DNA of 64,000 nt from Bacillota bacterium. GTDB lineage: Bacteria; Bacillota; Sulfobacillia; JAJZYS01; JAJZLH01. Where the stretch lies: assembly GCA_021827745.1 (NCBI GenBank), contig JAKAUI010000058.1, forward strand, positions 1-64,000, given 5' to 3'. Shown here piece by piece: positions 26,725 through 36,115 of the stretch. The notes beneath the pieces are model-generated. The model made no database searches and was not told where the DNA came from. It saw only the letters and a list, made by a program, of their open reading frames with translations. Made by a program: the position numbers and the translations under genes. Numbering within the stretch: the stretch's first letter is position 1; each line of letters opens with the position of its first letter.

Positions 26725-28176
26725 CTAAGGTGCAGAGGCTGCAGCCGTTGGCGCCTGGCGGATGGTTGCGGCGACGGTCCGAAACTGCGAAAGTGCTGCC
26801 TTCACGACCGGCTGGTCGAGGGGCAGCGCAGGTCCGAAGGCGCCGCTCCGGTAGCCGCGAAAGAGGCCGAGCTTTGCCGCTGCGTTCACGTAGCCGAGCG
26901 CCCAGGCCGGGATCTGCCTGCTGTCCGTGAACTTGGAGCGATTCAGGTAGAGGGCGTCGGCCAATGCCGTCTGGCCAAGGGCCATCACCTCCATCTTGGC
27001 GGCCTCCGCGCGGGTGATCAGGTTGTTTGGGTCCATCAGGCCAGGTGCCACACCCTTCAGCCAGCCTGCCTGGTAGGCGGCCTCCACATAGCCGTAGTCG
27101 GGGCTGGTTGGCGGCAGGTCCGAGAAGGTGGGCGTAGCCGGCGAGATCGGTGCCAGGTTCAGGGCCTGGGCCAGCGAGGAGACGAAGGCCGCCCGGGTGG
27201 CGAGCGGATAAACCTGGCCCGCCGCCGTGAAGCCGGCATTGATCAGGGCTTCGGCGTTTTGGTAGAGGGCGGCGTAGGAAGACGCCCGATCGAGCGTCCC
27301 GACCACCGTCACCGGCTGGCCGCCGATTTGCTCTTCGCCGGCGAAGACCATGGTGTGGCCGGCGGCAGTCGTCCAGCCGGTCTTGATGCCGATCGCCGCC
27401 GGATCGAGCATGAGCAGCCGGTCGATGTTCGGAACAGTCCCCACGTAGGGGAGCGTGATCGAGGCCTGGGCCACGATCTGCCGGAAGGTGGGGATGTTGA
27501 GCGCCCGGGTGGCGAGCAGGGTCATGTTCTCAGGGCTGACCCGATCCTGCGCGCTCAGACCGGAGGGGTCTACAAAGTTCGTCTCGGTCAGGCCAAGGTT
27601 GCGGGCCGTCTCGTTCATCAGCCGGACGAAGCCGGCAATACCGCCTGGAGCCTGGGCCGCCAACATGGTCGCCGTGTTGTCGTAGCTGCGGACCAAGAGC
27701 GCGTTCAATAGCTGCAGGTTGGTGAAGCGCTCTCCGACCCGCACCGGCATCATCCAGTCGTCGGCCCGCAGCCCGGCCCGGTACTGGGCGACGTCTTGGG
27801 GCGTGATCACGATCGAGCGGCTGAGTGAGATGACGTGGCTGGACAAGATCACGTAGGCGGTCATGATCTTGGCGGTGGAGGCGGTGGCCACAGGCGTGAA
27901 GGCGCGCTGGCCGCCGACCACGGTGCCGTTGACCGCGACCGACCAGTTGGGAACGCTAACCGCTGGCGGAGTGAAGGCGGATGCGGGAAAGACGAAGCCG
28001 CCGGATGCTCCGGCGGCGGCGGGGCCGGTCAGGCAGAAGCCGACCAGGGCCAGGAGCGAAGCCGAAGAGACGATGAGACGACGCCCGATCGAGTTCGCCC
28101 GCGCCAAACCGGCGGAAGGTCCACTCCCCGAAGGCGTCCGATGCCTGCCACCCCAAGCCAAAGGACTGCGGATCAC
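26725..28176 (-). CDS. D-alanyl-D-alanine carboxypeptidase (DacA/PBP5-like) with SLH-like repeats
   Basis: About 483 residues from the GTG at 28176 (the frame is open to 28341 but has no good start there). A basic N-terminus plus hydrophobic helix (RRLIVSSASLLALVGF) is a signal peptide or anchor. The peptidase S11 motifs are present: STAK with the nucleophilic serine at about residue 100, SYDN in the SxN position, and KTG (IKTGWTTAAG). The C-terminal third holds surface-layer-homology-like repeats (TFSDLPPTSPDYGYVEAAYQ, then a second with KFTDSRQIPAWALGYV), expected to bind secondary cell-wall polymer. It trims pentapeptides outside the membrane. SLH anchoring fits a Gram-positive-type wall. 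Confidence 0.9.
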   Translation of the reverse strand: MIRSPLAWGGRHRTPSGSGPSAGLARANSIGRRLIVSSASLLALVGFCLTGPAAAGASGGFVFPASAFTPPAVSVPNWSVAVNGTVVGGQRAFTPVATASTAKIMTAYVILSSHVISLSRSIVITPQDVAQYRAGLRADDWMMPVRVGERFTNLQLLNALLVRSYDNTATMLAAQAPGGIAGFVRLMNETARNLGLTETNFVDPSGLSAQDRVSPENMTLLATRALNIPTFRQIVAQASITLPYVGTVPNIDRLLMLDPAAIGIKTGWTTAAGHTMVFAGEEQIGGQPVTVVGTLDRASSYAALYQNAEALINAGFTAAGQVYPLATRAAFVSSLAQALNLAPISPATPTFSDLPPTSPDYGYVEAAYQAGWLKGVAPGLMDPNNLITRAEAAKMEVMALGQTALADALYLNRSKFTDSRQIPAWALGYVNAAAKLGLFRGYRSGAFGPALPLDQPVVKAALSQFRTVAATIRQAPTAAASAP

Positions 28177-28417
28177 CGACGCTACACCATCCTTCTGCGT
28201 AACAGCAGAGTAGACGATGAAATGAGTGTGCGCAAGACCTAAGAGCGGTTGACTTTTTCCCAATAACGGTAAACTCAAGCCAGACGCAGGCGGGAGGAAA
28301 TCATCGAGAGATAGCGGCCCAGCGCCGCCTCGTTTCAGCACGATGGTGGCCTGCGGGAATGGGGCAGGGCCTGTCGCACGACCGGCGCCCGAGGGTGTTT
28401 CGCCAAGTCTTCAATGC

Positions 28418-28423
28418 TATACT
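28418..28423 (+). promoter_or_regulatory. Probable -10 element of trpS
   Basis: TATACT about 37 bases before the chosen trpS start, with only a weak -35. No T-box features (no conserved GGTGGNACCGCG) are visible in the short leader. Confidence 0.4.
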
Positions 28424-28459
28424 GAGGGCCACGTCTGGGGGATTGTGGGAGGGCGGCAG

Positions 28460-29446
28460 GTGGGGCGGGTCTTCAGCGGTCTGCAGCCGACCGGTGAGCT
28501 ACACATCGGCAACTACATCGGCGCCTTGAAGCAGTTCACCGATCAGAGCGGTCACTACTACTGCGTGGTCGACCTGCACAGTCTGACCGCAGAGCCCGAC
28601 CCGGCGACCCTGCACGACCGGACGCTCGATCTGGCTGCCCTCTTGGTGGCGCTCGGGCTGGGACGGAAGTCCTGCGTCTTCATCCAGAGCCAGGTTTCGG
28701 CTCATGCCGAAATGACCTGGCTGCTGGCCTGCGAGGCCCGCACCGGAGAACTGAACCGCATGACCCAGTTCAAGTCCAAGGGCCGCAACCGGCCGCAGAG
28801 CTCGGTCGGGCTGTTCCTCTATCCGGTCCTGATGGCGGCCGACATCCTGCTCTACGACATCGAAGAGGTGCCGGTCGGAGACGACCAGCGCCAGCACCTC
28901 GAGCTGATCCGAGACGTCGCCATGCGGCTGAACAGCCGATACGGCGACGTCGTATCGGTGCCGAAGGCGGTCATCCCCAAGCTGGGCGGTCGAGTCTTTT
29001 CTCTGACCGACCCCACCCAGAAGATGTCGAAGTCGGACCCCGATCCGATGAGCAAGGTGCTGCTCACCGACTCGGACCAGCTGATCGTGAAGAAGATCAA
29101 GGCGGCGGTCACCGACTCCGGGCGTGAGGTCAGCCACGATCCGAAGGCCAAGCCCGGCATCAGCAACCTCCTGGAGATGGCGGCGGTATTGTCCGGCGAG
29201 AGTGTTGCCAGCTGGGTGGAGCGCTATCGGGCGAGCGGCTATGGCGCCTTCAAGCAGGCGGTGGCCGACCAGGTGGTGGCCGTGGTCGGGCCCTTGCGCG
29301 ACGAAGCGCTTCGCATCCGCCGGGATGAGGCCGAGCTGGAGCGGATCCTGGCCAGCGGACGCGAGCGGGCCACTGAACAGGCCGAGCGGCGGCTTGTGGC
29401 GGTCAAGCGGGCGATCGGGCTGCACCTCCCTGGCGGCCATCCCTAA
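28460..29446 (+). CDS. trpS: Tryptophanyl-tRNA synthetase
   Basis: 328 residues, the usual size of bacterial TrpRS. The class Ic signatures are complete: the HIGH-type motif GELHIGNYIGAL at residues about 12-22 and the KMSKS motif (TQKMSKSDPDP) in the second half. The GTG at 28460 gives the standard N-terminus VFSGLQPTGELH and has GGAGG seven bases upstream; an ATG at 28343 would add an unrelated 39-residue leader. It charges tRNA-Trp in the cytosol. The only plus-strand gene in the minus-strand block, transcribed divergently from the carboxypeptidase gene. Confidence 0.96.
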   Translation: MGRVFSGLQPTGELHIGNYIGALKQFTDQSGHYYCVVDLHSLTAEPDPATLHDRTLDLAALLVALGLGRKSCVFIQSQVSAHAEMTWLLACEARTGELNRMTQFKSKGRNRPQSSVGLFLYPVLMAADILLYDIEEVPVGDDQRQHLELIRDVAMRLNSRYGDVVSVPKAVIPKLGGRVFSLTDPTQKMSKSDPDPMSKVLLTDSDQLIVKKIKAAVTDSGREVSHDPKAKPGISNLLEMAAVLSGESVASWVERYRASGYGAFKQAVADQVVAVVGPLRDEALRIRRDEAELERILASGRERATEQAERRLVAVKRAIGLHLPGGHP

Positions 29447-29497
29447 CAGGGCGCCCTTAGGTGCCAGAGGACAGGGGTGGCGTGGGGTGAAGCCCTG

Positions 29498-29791
29498 TTA
29501 CTTACGGCGCCTGGCACGGGCGTAGGCAGCATCGTGCGGCCCGAAGGCGATGAAGGTCACCATGCGACGGCTGTCGTCGATGGTGTAGACCAGCCGATAG
29601 GCCACACCCTGATCTGTGAAGGCGTGGGCGAAGACATCCACCAGGTCTCCCTGTTTGGGCCGACCGGCGTGGCGCGGGTGTGACAAGATGGTCGGAATGA
29701 TCTCGCTGAGCATCCGGGCGAGGAGGCGAGCCTGTCGCCGAAAGGCGTACAGGTCTTTAGCCGCCGACTTCGTAAAGGCGTACCCATACAC
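29498..29791 (-). CDS. RelE/YafQ-type toxin
   Basis: 97 residues with the RelE/ParE fold pattern: an N-terminal strand plus helices (FTKSAAKDLYAFRRQARLLA), a central GDLVDVFAHAF strand, and a C-terminal YRLVYTIDDSRRMVTFIAFGPHD hairpin. Such proteins are ribosome-dependent mRNA interferases or gyrase poisons. It lies 3 bp downstream of an HTH protein, in antitoxin-first order. The start GTG is assumed from position. Confidence 0.82.
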   Translation of the reverse strand: MYGYAFTKSAAKDLYAFRRQARLLARMLSEIIPTILSHPRHAGRPKQGDLVDVFAHAFTDQGVAYRLVYTIDDSRRMVTFIAFGPHDAAYARARRRK

Positions 29792-29794
29792 GGC

Positions 29795-30139
29795 TCAGGA
29801 GCGCCGGTCGACGAGCGCTTGGAGGAATGAGGGACCGTCGATCAGGTCATCATCGGTTTCCCCCAGCCTCTGACGGAGGATGGCGGCCTCGTCGTCGCCT
29901 CCGAAGATGGGGATGCGATGGCTCACGTCCACCAACTCGAACAGGTCTCCGGGCGAGCAGGTCAGGACCTCGCACAGGCGGGCGATGGTGTCAAAGCGAA
30001 TGCCCTGGGCCTCTCCCCGTTCCAACGCAGACACCGTGTTCGGTCCCAAACCGGCGAACGAGGCCAGCTGACGCTGCGACATGCGGCGCTGTGCGCGCAA
30101 GATGGGAAGCCGGACCCTGATTTCAGTCCTGGGAATCAC
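29795..30139 (-). CDS. XRE-family antitoxin / HTH regulator
   Basis: About 114 residues with an N-terminal Cro/C1 helix-turn-helix (LRAQRRMSQRQLASFAGLGPNTVSALE, residues about 10-40) and a DDEAA-containing C-terminal helical tail that probably covers the toxin. The GTG at 30139 is chosen because GGAGGTG lies 6 bases upstream; using the GTG or ATG at 30172/30154 would put that ribosome binding site inside the gene. A TATAAT at 30176-30171 (minus strand) is the likely -10, within an AT-rich partly symmetrical region that could be its own operator. Confidence 0.82.
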   Translation of the reverse strand: MIPRTEIRVRLPILRAQRRMSQRQLASFAGLGPNTVSALERGEAQGIRFDTIARLCEVLTCSPGDLFELVDVSHRIPIFGGDDEAAILRQRLGETDDDLIDGPSFLQALVDRRS

Positions 30140-30170
30140 GTGGCACACCTCCATCGATCTATACAATGAC

Positions 30171-30176
30171 ATTATA
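30171..30176 (-). promoter_or_regulatory. -10 box of the XRE/RelE toxin-antitoxin operon
   Basis: A perfect TATAAT on the minus strand, 31 bases before the antitoxin GTG, embedded in an unusually AT-rich, partly palindromic stretch (about 30158-30186). No convincing -35. Confidence 0.55.
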
Positions 30177-30393
30177 TCGTTATAGCGCTACATACGCGTA
30201 CCCAACGGATCGCCCTGGCCCTGTCCCAGGTTCGTGCGGACGCCCCGCCGGCGGCTGGCACAGAGCTCGCCGGCCGCGGCGGCACCACGTGTTTCGGGAG
30301 ATGCGCTTGGCGCTGGGGCGGCGTCTGTCGGGGCAGGGCACAGGCCTCTTCCTGGGCGCGATGCGGCCCATCGGCCGCCAAGGAGTGTCGGAC

Positions 30394-31998
30394 CTAGAAG
30401 ACTGGCCGCTCTCGGTAGGTGCCGAAGACCTCTTTCAGGGCTGCGCAGATCTCGCCGAGCGTCGCCTCGGCCCTGGCGGCGGCCACGATGTCCGGCATCA
30501 AGGGGGCGCCTTTTGTGCTAGCGGCCTTCTTGAGCGACGCGAGGGCGGCGCTCACGGCGCCCTGATCGCGTCCGGCCTTGTAGGCGTTGACCCGATCGGT
30601 CTGCCGGCGCTCGATCGCCGGGTCGATGCGCAGGAGATCGATCGGCTGGGCCTCGCCGTCTTCGGTGAAGCCGTTCACTCCGACCACGATCCTTTCGCCT
30701 CTGTCCATCTCCTGCTGGTAGCGGTAGGCGGCGTCCGCGATCTCGCGCTGGAAGTAGCCGCTCTCGATGCAGGCGAGCACACCGCCCAGGTGGTCGATCT
30801 CGTCCAGATAGACCTCGACCTGGCGCTCCATCTCGTCTGTGAGCGCCTCTACGAAGTAGCTGCCGCCCAAGGGGTCCACGGTCCGGCCGACGCCGGCCTC
30901 ATGGGCGATGATCTGCTGGGTGCGAAGGGCGATCGTGACCGCCTTTTCCGTGGGCAGGGCCAAGACCTCGTCCATCGAGTTGGTGTGCAGAGACTGGGTG
31001 CCGCCCAAGACAGCGGACAGGGCCTCGAGAGCGGTGCGCACGATGTTGTTCTCCGGCTGCTGGGCGGTCAGGGAAGATCCGGCCGTCTGGGTGTGAAAGC
31101 GCAGCTTCAGGCTCTTCTCTGCGCGGGCGTGGTAGATCTCTTTCATCCGCCTGGCCCAGACCCTCCTAGCAGCCCGGTACTTGGCGATCTCTTCGAAGAA
31201 GTCGATGTGGGCGTTGAAGAAAAACGAGATGCGGGGGGCGAAGGCGTCAACGTCGAGACCGGCCTCAATGGCGGCCGCCACATAGGCGAAGCCGTCGGCC
31301 AGCGTGAAGGCCAATTCCTGGACGGCGGTCGAGCCTGCCTCCCGGATGTGATAGCCGGACACCGAGATCGGATTGAACTGCGGCACCTTGGGTCCGAAGG
31401 CGAACATGTCGGTGATCAGGCGCATCGACGGGGCGGGCGGGAAGAGCCACTCCTTCTGGGCGATGTACTCCTTTAAGATGTCGGTCTGCAATGTGCCGCG
31501 CAGCTTCGACCAGGGCACGCCCTTCATTTCCGCCACCACCAGGTAGAAGGCCCACAAGACCGGCGCCGGCCCGTTGATCGTCATCGAGGTCGACACCTGG
31601 TCGAGCGGGATGCCCTCGAACAAGGTGGCCATGTCGGAAACCGTCGAGATGGCGACGCCCTCGCGGCCCACCTCGCCCTGGGCCAGGGGGTGGTCGGCGT
31701 CGAGCCCCATCAGGGTCGGCATGTCAAAGGCCACAGACAGGCCGGTCTGGCCGCCAGACAGCAGATAGTGGAAGCGGGCGTTCGTGTCCTCGGCGCTGCC
31801 GAAGCCGGCGAACTGGCGCATCGTCCACAGGCGGCCACGGTACATGGTGTCGTGGATGCCGCGGGTGTAGGGGTAGACGGCCGGCTCTTCAAGCGGCGGC
31901 CTCTGCTCTTCCCCGCTGTAGAGAAGGTGGATGGGCAGTCCAGACAAGGAGGGCTCGGTCGGGCCCTTGCCGCTGTGCCGGGTCGTCTTGGTGGCCAC
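30394..31998 (-). CDS. Acyl-CoA mutase large subunit, predicted isobutyryl-CoA mutase (IcmA-like)
   Basis: 534 residues, the catalytic TIM-barrel domain only; the C-terminal B12-binding domain of fused methylmalonyl-CoA mutases is absent, so a small cobalamin subunit must come from elsewhere. Core family motifs are present ([46 protein letters not shown]). Aligned by hand to Propionibacterium MutB, the residues that set substrate choice are Phe63 (MutB Tyr89) and Gln181 (MutB Arg207), with a constant offset of 26. Phe/Gln at these sites is the published signature of isobutyryl-CoA mutase rather than methylmalonyl-CoA mutase. GTG start at 31998 with GAGGGGG upstream. Confidence 0.82.
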   Translation of the reverse strand: MATKTTRHSGKGPTEPSLSGLPIHLLYSGEEQRPPLEEPAVYPYTRGIHDTMYRGRLWTMRQFAGFGSAEDTNARFHYLLSGGQTGLSVAFDMPTLMGLDADHPLAQGEVGREGVAISTVSDMATLFEGIPLDQVSTSMTINGPAPVLWAFYLVVAEMKGVPWSKLRGTLQTDILKEYIAQKEWLFPPAPSMRLITDMFAFGPKVPQFNPISVSGYHIREAGSTAVQELAFTLADGFAYVAAAIEAGLDVDAFAPRISFFFNAHIDFFEEIAKYRAARRVWARRMKEIYHARAEKSLKLRFHTQTAGSSLTAQQPENNIVRTALEALSAVLGGTQSLHTNSMDEVLALPTEKAVTIALRTQQIIAHEAGVGRTVDPLGGSYFVEALTDEMERQVEVYLDEIDHLGGVLACIESGYFQREIADAAYRYQQEMDRGERIVVGVNGFTEDGEAQPIDLLRIDPAIERRQTDRVNAYKAGRDQGAVSAALASLKKAASTKGAPLMPDIVAAARAEATLGEICAALKEVFGTYRERPVF

Positions 31999-32174
31999 GA
32001 CGTGGTCCCCCTCGTGGGAAGCCTTGAACGCGGCTCTATTGTCGCGCCCTTGGGCGCTTCGTGCGACCTAATCCCGAGCTACCACCCCAGAGCCTGCGCT
32101 TCCTGCTCCCGGTGCGATGGTGCGGGTTTCCTTGCGGTAGTATGATGGGCCGGAAGGGAGCTGACTCCTCTAGC

Positions 32175-33161
32175 GTGGCAGCCCGTACGCCTGCCGAAGC
32201 CGACCGGTTCGTCGTCCCGGACAACCGCCAGGCCCGTGCGCTGTTTGGTCCATTCGACGAGAATCTGCGGCTGATTGAGGGCGAGATCCCAGTCAGCGTG
32301 GTGTCGCGGGGCAACGAGGTGGCCGTGACCGGCGAAGCCGCCCACCGCCAGACCGTGGTGCGCGTGCTGGAGCTCCTCTTGGACGATGTGCGGCGCGGCC
32401 ACAGCCCGGGACGGCTGGAGGTTCGCCAGGCCATCCGGGACAGCGCCCACGACTTTGCACCGTTGCCGGCCGACACCGTGGTCACGACCGCCCGCGGCAA
32501 GCCGATCCGGCCGAAGAGCGACGGCCAGCGGGCGTATGTGGATGCGATCAAGGGCAACGACATCGCCTTCGGGATCGGTCCGGCCGGCACCGGCAAGACC
32601 TACCTGGCGATGGCGATGGCCGTGACCGCCTTCAAGGCCCACGAGGTGAGCCGCATCATCCTGACCCGGCCGGCGGTCGAGGCTGGCGAGAAGCTGGGGT
32701 TCTTGCCCGGGGACCTGCAGGAGAAGGTCGACCCCTACCTTCGGCCGCTCTACGACGCCCTCTTCGACATCCTCGGCATCGACGTCTTCGACCGCTACCG
32801 CGAGCGCGGCGTGCTCGAGATCGCCCCCTTGGCCTACATGCGTGGCCGCACGCTCGACGACTCGTTCGTGATCCTGGACGAGGCTCAGAACACCAGCCCC
32901 GAGCAGATGAAGATGTTTTTGACCCGCCTTGGCTTTGACTCGAAGACCGTGATCACCGGCGATGTCACCCAGATCGACCTGCCCAAGGGGTCCGTCTCCG
33001 GGCTGATCCATGCGAAAGAGGTGCTGAAAGACATTCCGGGCATCTCCTTTGTCACCCTGACCGAACGCGACGTGGTCCGCCATCCTCTGGTCCAGGCGGT
33101 GATCAAGGCCTACGACCGGGCCCAGGCCCTGATCGACCAGGCCGAAAAGGACCGACCGTGA
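32175..33161 (+). CDS. phoH: PhoH-like ATPase
   Basis: 328 residues. An N-terminal KH-like part (ENLRLIEGEIPVSVVSRG) precedes the PhoH P-loop ATPase domain with Walker A GPAGTGKTYLAMAM at about residue 135 and Walker B-like FVILDEAQNTSPEQMKM. The role is uncertain; family members are linked to RNA metabolism. The GTG at 32175 gives the family length and N-terminus; the ATGs at 32142/32145 overlap a TATGAT that may be the -10. It overlaps the pgpH start by 4 bp and opens the run that ends in sigA. Confidence 0.92.
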   Translation: MAARTPAEADRFVVPDNRQARALFGPFDENLRLIEGEIPVSVVSRGNEVAVTGEAAHRQTVVRVLELLLDDVRRGHSPGRLEVRQAIRDSAHDFAPLPADTVVTTARGKPIRPKSDGQRAYVDAIKGNDIAFGIGPAGTGKTYLAMAMAVTAFKAHEVSRIILTRPAVEAGEKLGFLPGDLQEKVDPYLRPLYDALFDILGIDVFDRYRERGVLEIAPLAYMRGRTLDDSFVILDEAQNTSPEQMKMFLTRLGFDSKTVITGDVTQIDLPKGSVSGLIHAKEVLKDIPGISFVTLTERDVVRHPLVQAVIKAYDRAQALIDQAEKDRP

Positions 33162-35284
33162 GCACCGCCGCCACCGCCTGGCAGCGGCTGGAGAGCCTGT
33201 GGCTGAGCCACCGGCCCGGTCGGGAGAGCCGGTGGGCGATCGCCTTCGCCCTGATCTTCGCCCTGACGCTCGGCATCGCCCAGGCCACGACCATCGTCAG
33301 CCTGAAGGCCGGCGAGGTGGCGCCGGTCGACATCATCGCCACCCAAAAGGCGGTGGACCTCCCCCTCTATCAGACCGAGAAGGCGAAGGCGGCCCGGGGC
33401 GTGGCCCCGGTCTACGTCTCGTCCACATCGGCCGTCAGCGTCGGCGACAGCGCCATCGCGAAGCTGATCGGCGAGGTGCTCGACGTGCAGGCGTCTCTGG
33501 CCAAGGGGTCGACCAGCGCCGCCCAGCTGGCGGCCTGGCAGTCCCAGGTCGGCCTGGTCCTGCCCGCCTACGCCGTGAGCCAGTTCCTGGCCCTGCCCGC
33601 AGCCACCGTCAGCGATCTCGGCAAGACGGCCGACAACATCTACCAGGCGGTGCTGGCCCAGGCCTCCTACAAGCAGAACCAATTGACCGCCGAGCAGGCG
33701 GCGCTCGACCAGCGGGTGGCGGCCTACGCCCTGCCCCGAGCCGAGTCCCTCTTCTTGGACGCCGCCTTGAACCAGTCCGCCCAGCCCAACTTGATCTATT
33801 CCGCCAGCGAGACCCAAAAGGCGATCTCGCGGGCCCAAGATGCGCTGATCGCACCCATGATCCAGCCCGGCCAGCTACTCGTGGCCAAGGGCGAGGTGCT
33901 GTCAGCGAGTACGGTCCAACTGCTCCAGCAGCTGGGTCTGGTCGACCGCGGCAGTCTGTGGTCGGCGCTGTGGGATGCGGCGCTCTTCGCCGCCGCCTTC
34001 GCCCTGATGGGTGCGGTGGCGATCAGCCGCTTTCGGCCAGCCTTGTGGCAGGACCGGCCCCGCCTCTTGGCCGTGGCTGCCACCAGCCTGCTCACGGTGG
34101 TGGTCGGCCGTCTGCTCTTGCCGCTTTCGCCCCTGCTGCTGCCGCTTCCCTTTGCCGCCGTGGTGGTGGCTGTCTTGGTCGACGCCTGGACCGCCCTGCT
34201 CCTGACCCTTGGCTTGGCCGCCATCTTGGCCGGGGCCTTCGCCGTGGGTGCGGCGCCGGTGGCCGTCCTGATCGGCGAGGCGGTGGCCGGCGTGCTGGTC
34301 ACGAGCCGGCTCGGCGACCAGCGCGATCTCCTGCGCACGCCGCTCTGGCTGGGCGGTGTGGCCGCCTTCTTGGTGCTGGCCGCCGAGGTCTTTGCCCTGC
34401 AGGCGGCGCCCAGCGCCATCGTCTGGTCAGACGTGCTGTGGGCGCTGGCCGGGGCTTTGGTCTCAAGCCTGCTCACGCTCGGGCTCCTGCCCTTTTTTGA
34501 GTCCTATTTCGGGATCCTCTCGCCCTTTCGGCTGCTCGAGTTCTCGAACCCGAACCAGCCGCTTCTGCGCCGGCTGATGCTGGAGGCGCCCGGCACCTAC
34601 CACCACTCCCTGATCGTCTCCAACCTGGCGGTGGCGGCGGCCGAGGCGATCGGCGCCGACAGCCTGCTCTGCCGTGTCGGCGCCTACTACCACGACATCG
34701 GCAAGGTCAGGCGGCCGGCCTTCTTCGTGGACAACCAGATGGACCAGCGCAACCCGCACGACGAGATCTCGCCCCGGGCCTCTGCCGCCATCGTCATCCG
34801 CCATGTTCAGGACGGATTGGAACTGGCCAGCCACGCCCGGCTGCCGAGCGAGATCAGCTCCTTCATCGCCGAGCACCACGGCACCAGCCTGGTCAGCTAC
34901 TTCTTCCACAAGGCGACGGTGGCCGGAGGAGAGGAGGCGGCGGACGAGGCGGAGTTCCGCTATCCTGGCCCCCGCCCGCAGAGCCGCGAGACCGCCATCT
35001 TGATGCTGGCCGACTCGACCGAGGCGGCGGTGCGGGCGATGCCGAGCCACCAGGCCGACGAGATCGAGCAGATGGTGGACAAGATCCTGCGCGACAAGCT
35101 GGAAGACGGCCAGCTGAACGAATCTCCGATCACGCTGCGCGACATCGGGGTGATCGGGCGCACCTTTTCGCGGATGCTGGCCGGCGTCTACCACACCCGG
35201 ATCGAGTACCCGGACTTAGATGAGTTGCGGGGGGAGCGGCGGGCGGCTCGTGGTCAAGACAGCAGTTCTGCTCGACAGCGCTGA
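33158..35284 (+). CDS. 7TMR-HD family membrane phosphohydrolase (PgpH-like)
   Basis: 708 residues. An N-terminal transmembrane helix (residues about 26-46) and an extracytoplasmic 7TMR-HDED domain (about 50-260) precede a block of seven hydrophobic helices (about 265-450) and a cytosolic HD domain with YHHSLIVSN, AYYHDIGKVRRP and IAEHHGTSLV. Related PgpH proteins hydrolyse c-di-AMP. GTG start at 33158, overlapping phoH. The position next to phoH and ybeY equals yqfF of Bacillus. Confidence 0.92.
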   Translation: MSTAATAWQRLESLWLSHRPGRESRWAIAFALIFALTLGIAQATTIVSLKAGEVAPVDIIATQKAVDLPLYQTEKAKAARGVAPVYVSSTSAVSVGDSAIAKLIGEVLDVQASLAKGSTSAAQLAAWQSQVGLVLPAYAVSQFLALPAATVSDLGKTADNIYQAVLAQASYKQNQLTAEQAALDQRVAAYALPRAESLFLDAALNQSAQPNLIYSASETQKAISRAQDALIAPMIQPGQLLVAKGEVLSASTVQLLQQLGLVDRGSLWSALWDAALFAAAFALMGAVAISRFRPALWQDRPRLLAVAATSLLTVVVGRLLLPLSPLLLPLPFAAVVVAVLVDAWTALLLTLGLAAILAGAFAVGAAPVAVLIGEAVAGVLVTSRLGDQRDLLRTPLWLGGVAAFLVLAAEVFALQAAPSAIVWSDVLWALAGALVSSLLTLGLLPFFESYFGILSPFRLLEFSNPNQPLLRRLMLEAPGTYHHSLIVSNLAVAAAEAIGADSLLCRVGAYYHDIGKVRRPAFFVDNQMDQRNPHDEISPRASAAIVIRHVQDGLELASHARLPSEISSFIAEHHGTSLVSYFFHKATVAGGEEAADEAEFRYPGPRPQSRETAILMLADSTEAAVRAMPSHQADEIEQMVDKILRDKLEDGQLNESPITLRDIGVIGRTFSRMLAGVYHTRIEYPDLDELRGERRAARGQDSSSARQR

Positions 35285-35684
35285 GCTGACGCCCGGCCTG
35301 ATCTTGCTCACCGAGCGGGCGATCGAGGCCTGCCTTGCGGTGAGCGGGCAGACTGGTCGGGAGGTGTCCTTGGCAGTGGTGGACGATCAGAAGATGCAAG
35401 AGATGAACCGCACCTTTCGTCAGGTGGACAAGAGCACGGACGTGCTCTCCTTTTCGCTCGCCGACAGCCCCGAAGACCCGCTCTTGGGCGAGGTGGTGAT
35501 CAGCCTGCCTAGGGCGATCGAGCAGGCGGCCGACCTTGGCCACAGCCTTCTGCGCGAGATGGCGTTTTTGGCGGTGCACGGCACCTTGCACCTGTGCGGC
35601 CACGATCACGAGACGCCCGATGGAGAGCGGGAGATGACAAGACGGCAAGAGGCTGTGCTCCAGGGATTGGGGATCGGCCGATGA
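35250..35684 (+). CDS. ybeY: Endoribonuclease YbeY (rRNA maturation factor)
   Basis: About 144 residues from GTG 35250 (an ATG at 35220 is possible but would overlap pgpH by 65 bp and add a Gly-rich stretch). The zinc-binding motif HGTLHLCGHDH (HxxxHxxxxxH) is intact near the C-terminus, as is the upstream TDVLSFSLAD segment. It processes 16S rRNA 3' ends and acts in ribosome quality control. Its stop overlaps the dgkA start by 4 bp. Confidence 0.92.
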   Translation: MVKTAVLLDSAELTPGLILLTERAIEACLAVSGQTGREVSLAVVDDQKMQEMNRTFRQVDKSTDVLSFSLADSPEDPLLGEVVISLPRAIEQAADLGHSLLREMAFLAVHGTLHLCGHDHETPDGEREMTRRQEAVLQGLGIGR

Positions 35685-36115
35685 ACTTCGCCGGGTCGTT
35701 TCGGGCCGCCTGGTCTGGTCTCGTGCGGTTGTTTTTCGAGGAGCCAAACGCCCGTTTGGAGCTCGCCATCTTCGAGGTGGTGGTGCTCTCGCTCGGCCTG
35801 CTCGGCTTCCCGCTCGTCCTGACCCTGGCCGCCGGCGCCATGGCGGCGGTGGTGCTCGGACTCGAAGCCCAGAACGCGGCGGTGGAGCGCACGCTCGACC
35901 GCTTCGGCGAGCGCAGCCCGGCCATCGGCCAGGCCAAGGATCTGGCCGCCGGCGGCGTGCTGATCGCCGCCATCATGGCCGCCCTGATGGCGATTCTGGC
36001 GCTTTCTACCGTGGCCGAGGTCTTGGCGAGGCATCTGATCGCCGACTGGTGGGCGCTCGCCTTGACCGTGGTCGTGGTCTGGGCCACCTTGTTCCGGCTC
36101 GGACATCGGCGGTGA
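35681..36115 (+). CDS. dgkA: Diacylglycerol/undecaprenol kinase family protein
   Basis: 144 residues with three hydrophobic helices and the DgkA signature in weakened form: EEPNARLELAIFEVVV near the N-terminus, LEAQNAAVERTLDRF (the ExxNxxxE-type segment) and QAKDLAAGGVLI. In Gram-positive bacteria this enzyme phosphorylates undecaprenol for cell-wall lipid recycling. The ATG at 35681 overlaps the ybeY stop. In Bacillus cdd and era follow dgkA; both are missing here and recO follows directly. Confidence 0.85.
   Translation: MNFAGSFRAAWSGLVRLFFEEPNARLELAIFEVVVLSLGLLGFPLVLTLAAGAMAAVVLGLEAQNAAVERTLDRFGERSPAIGQAKDLAAGGVLIAAIMAALMAILALSTVAEVLARHLIADWWALALTVVVVWATLFRLGHRR

Noticed and set aside
28343-28459. 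T-box regulation of trpS
   Set aside because: The leader is short and lacks the conserved T-box sequence that is obvious before glyQ.
30166-31476. A 436-codon plus-strand open frame opposite the acyl-CoA mutase
   Set aside because: It is antisense to a clearly conserved gene and its translation shows no domain; typical antisense artefact at high GC.
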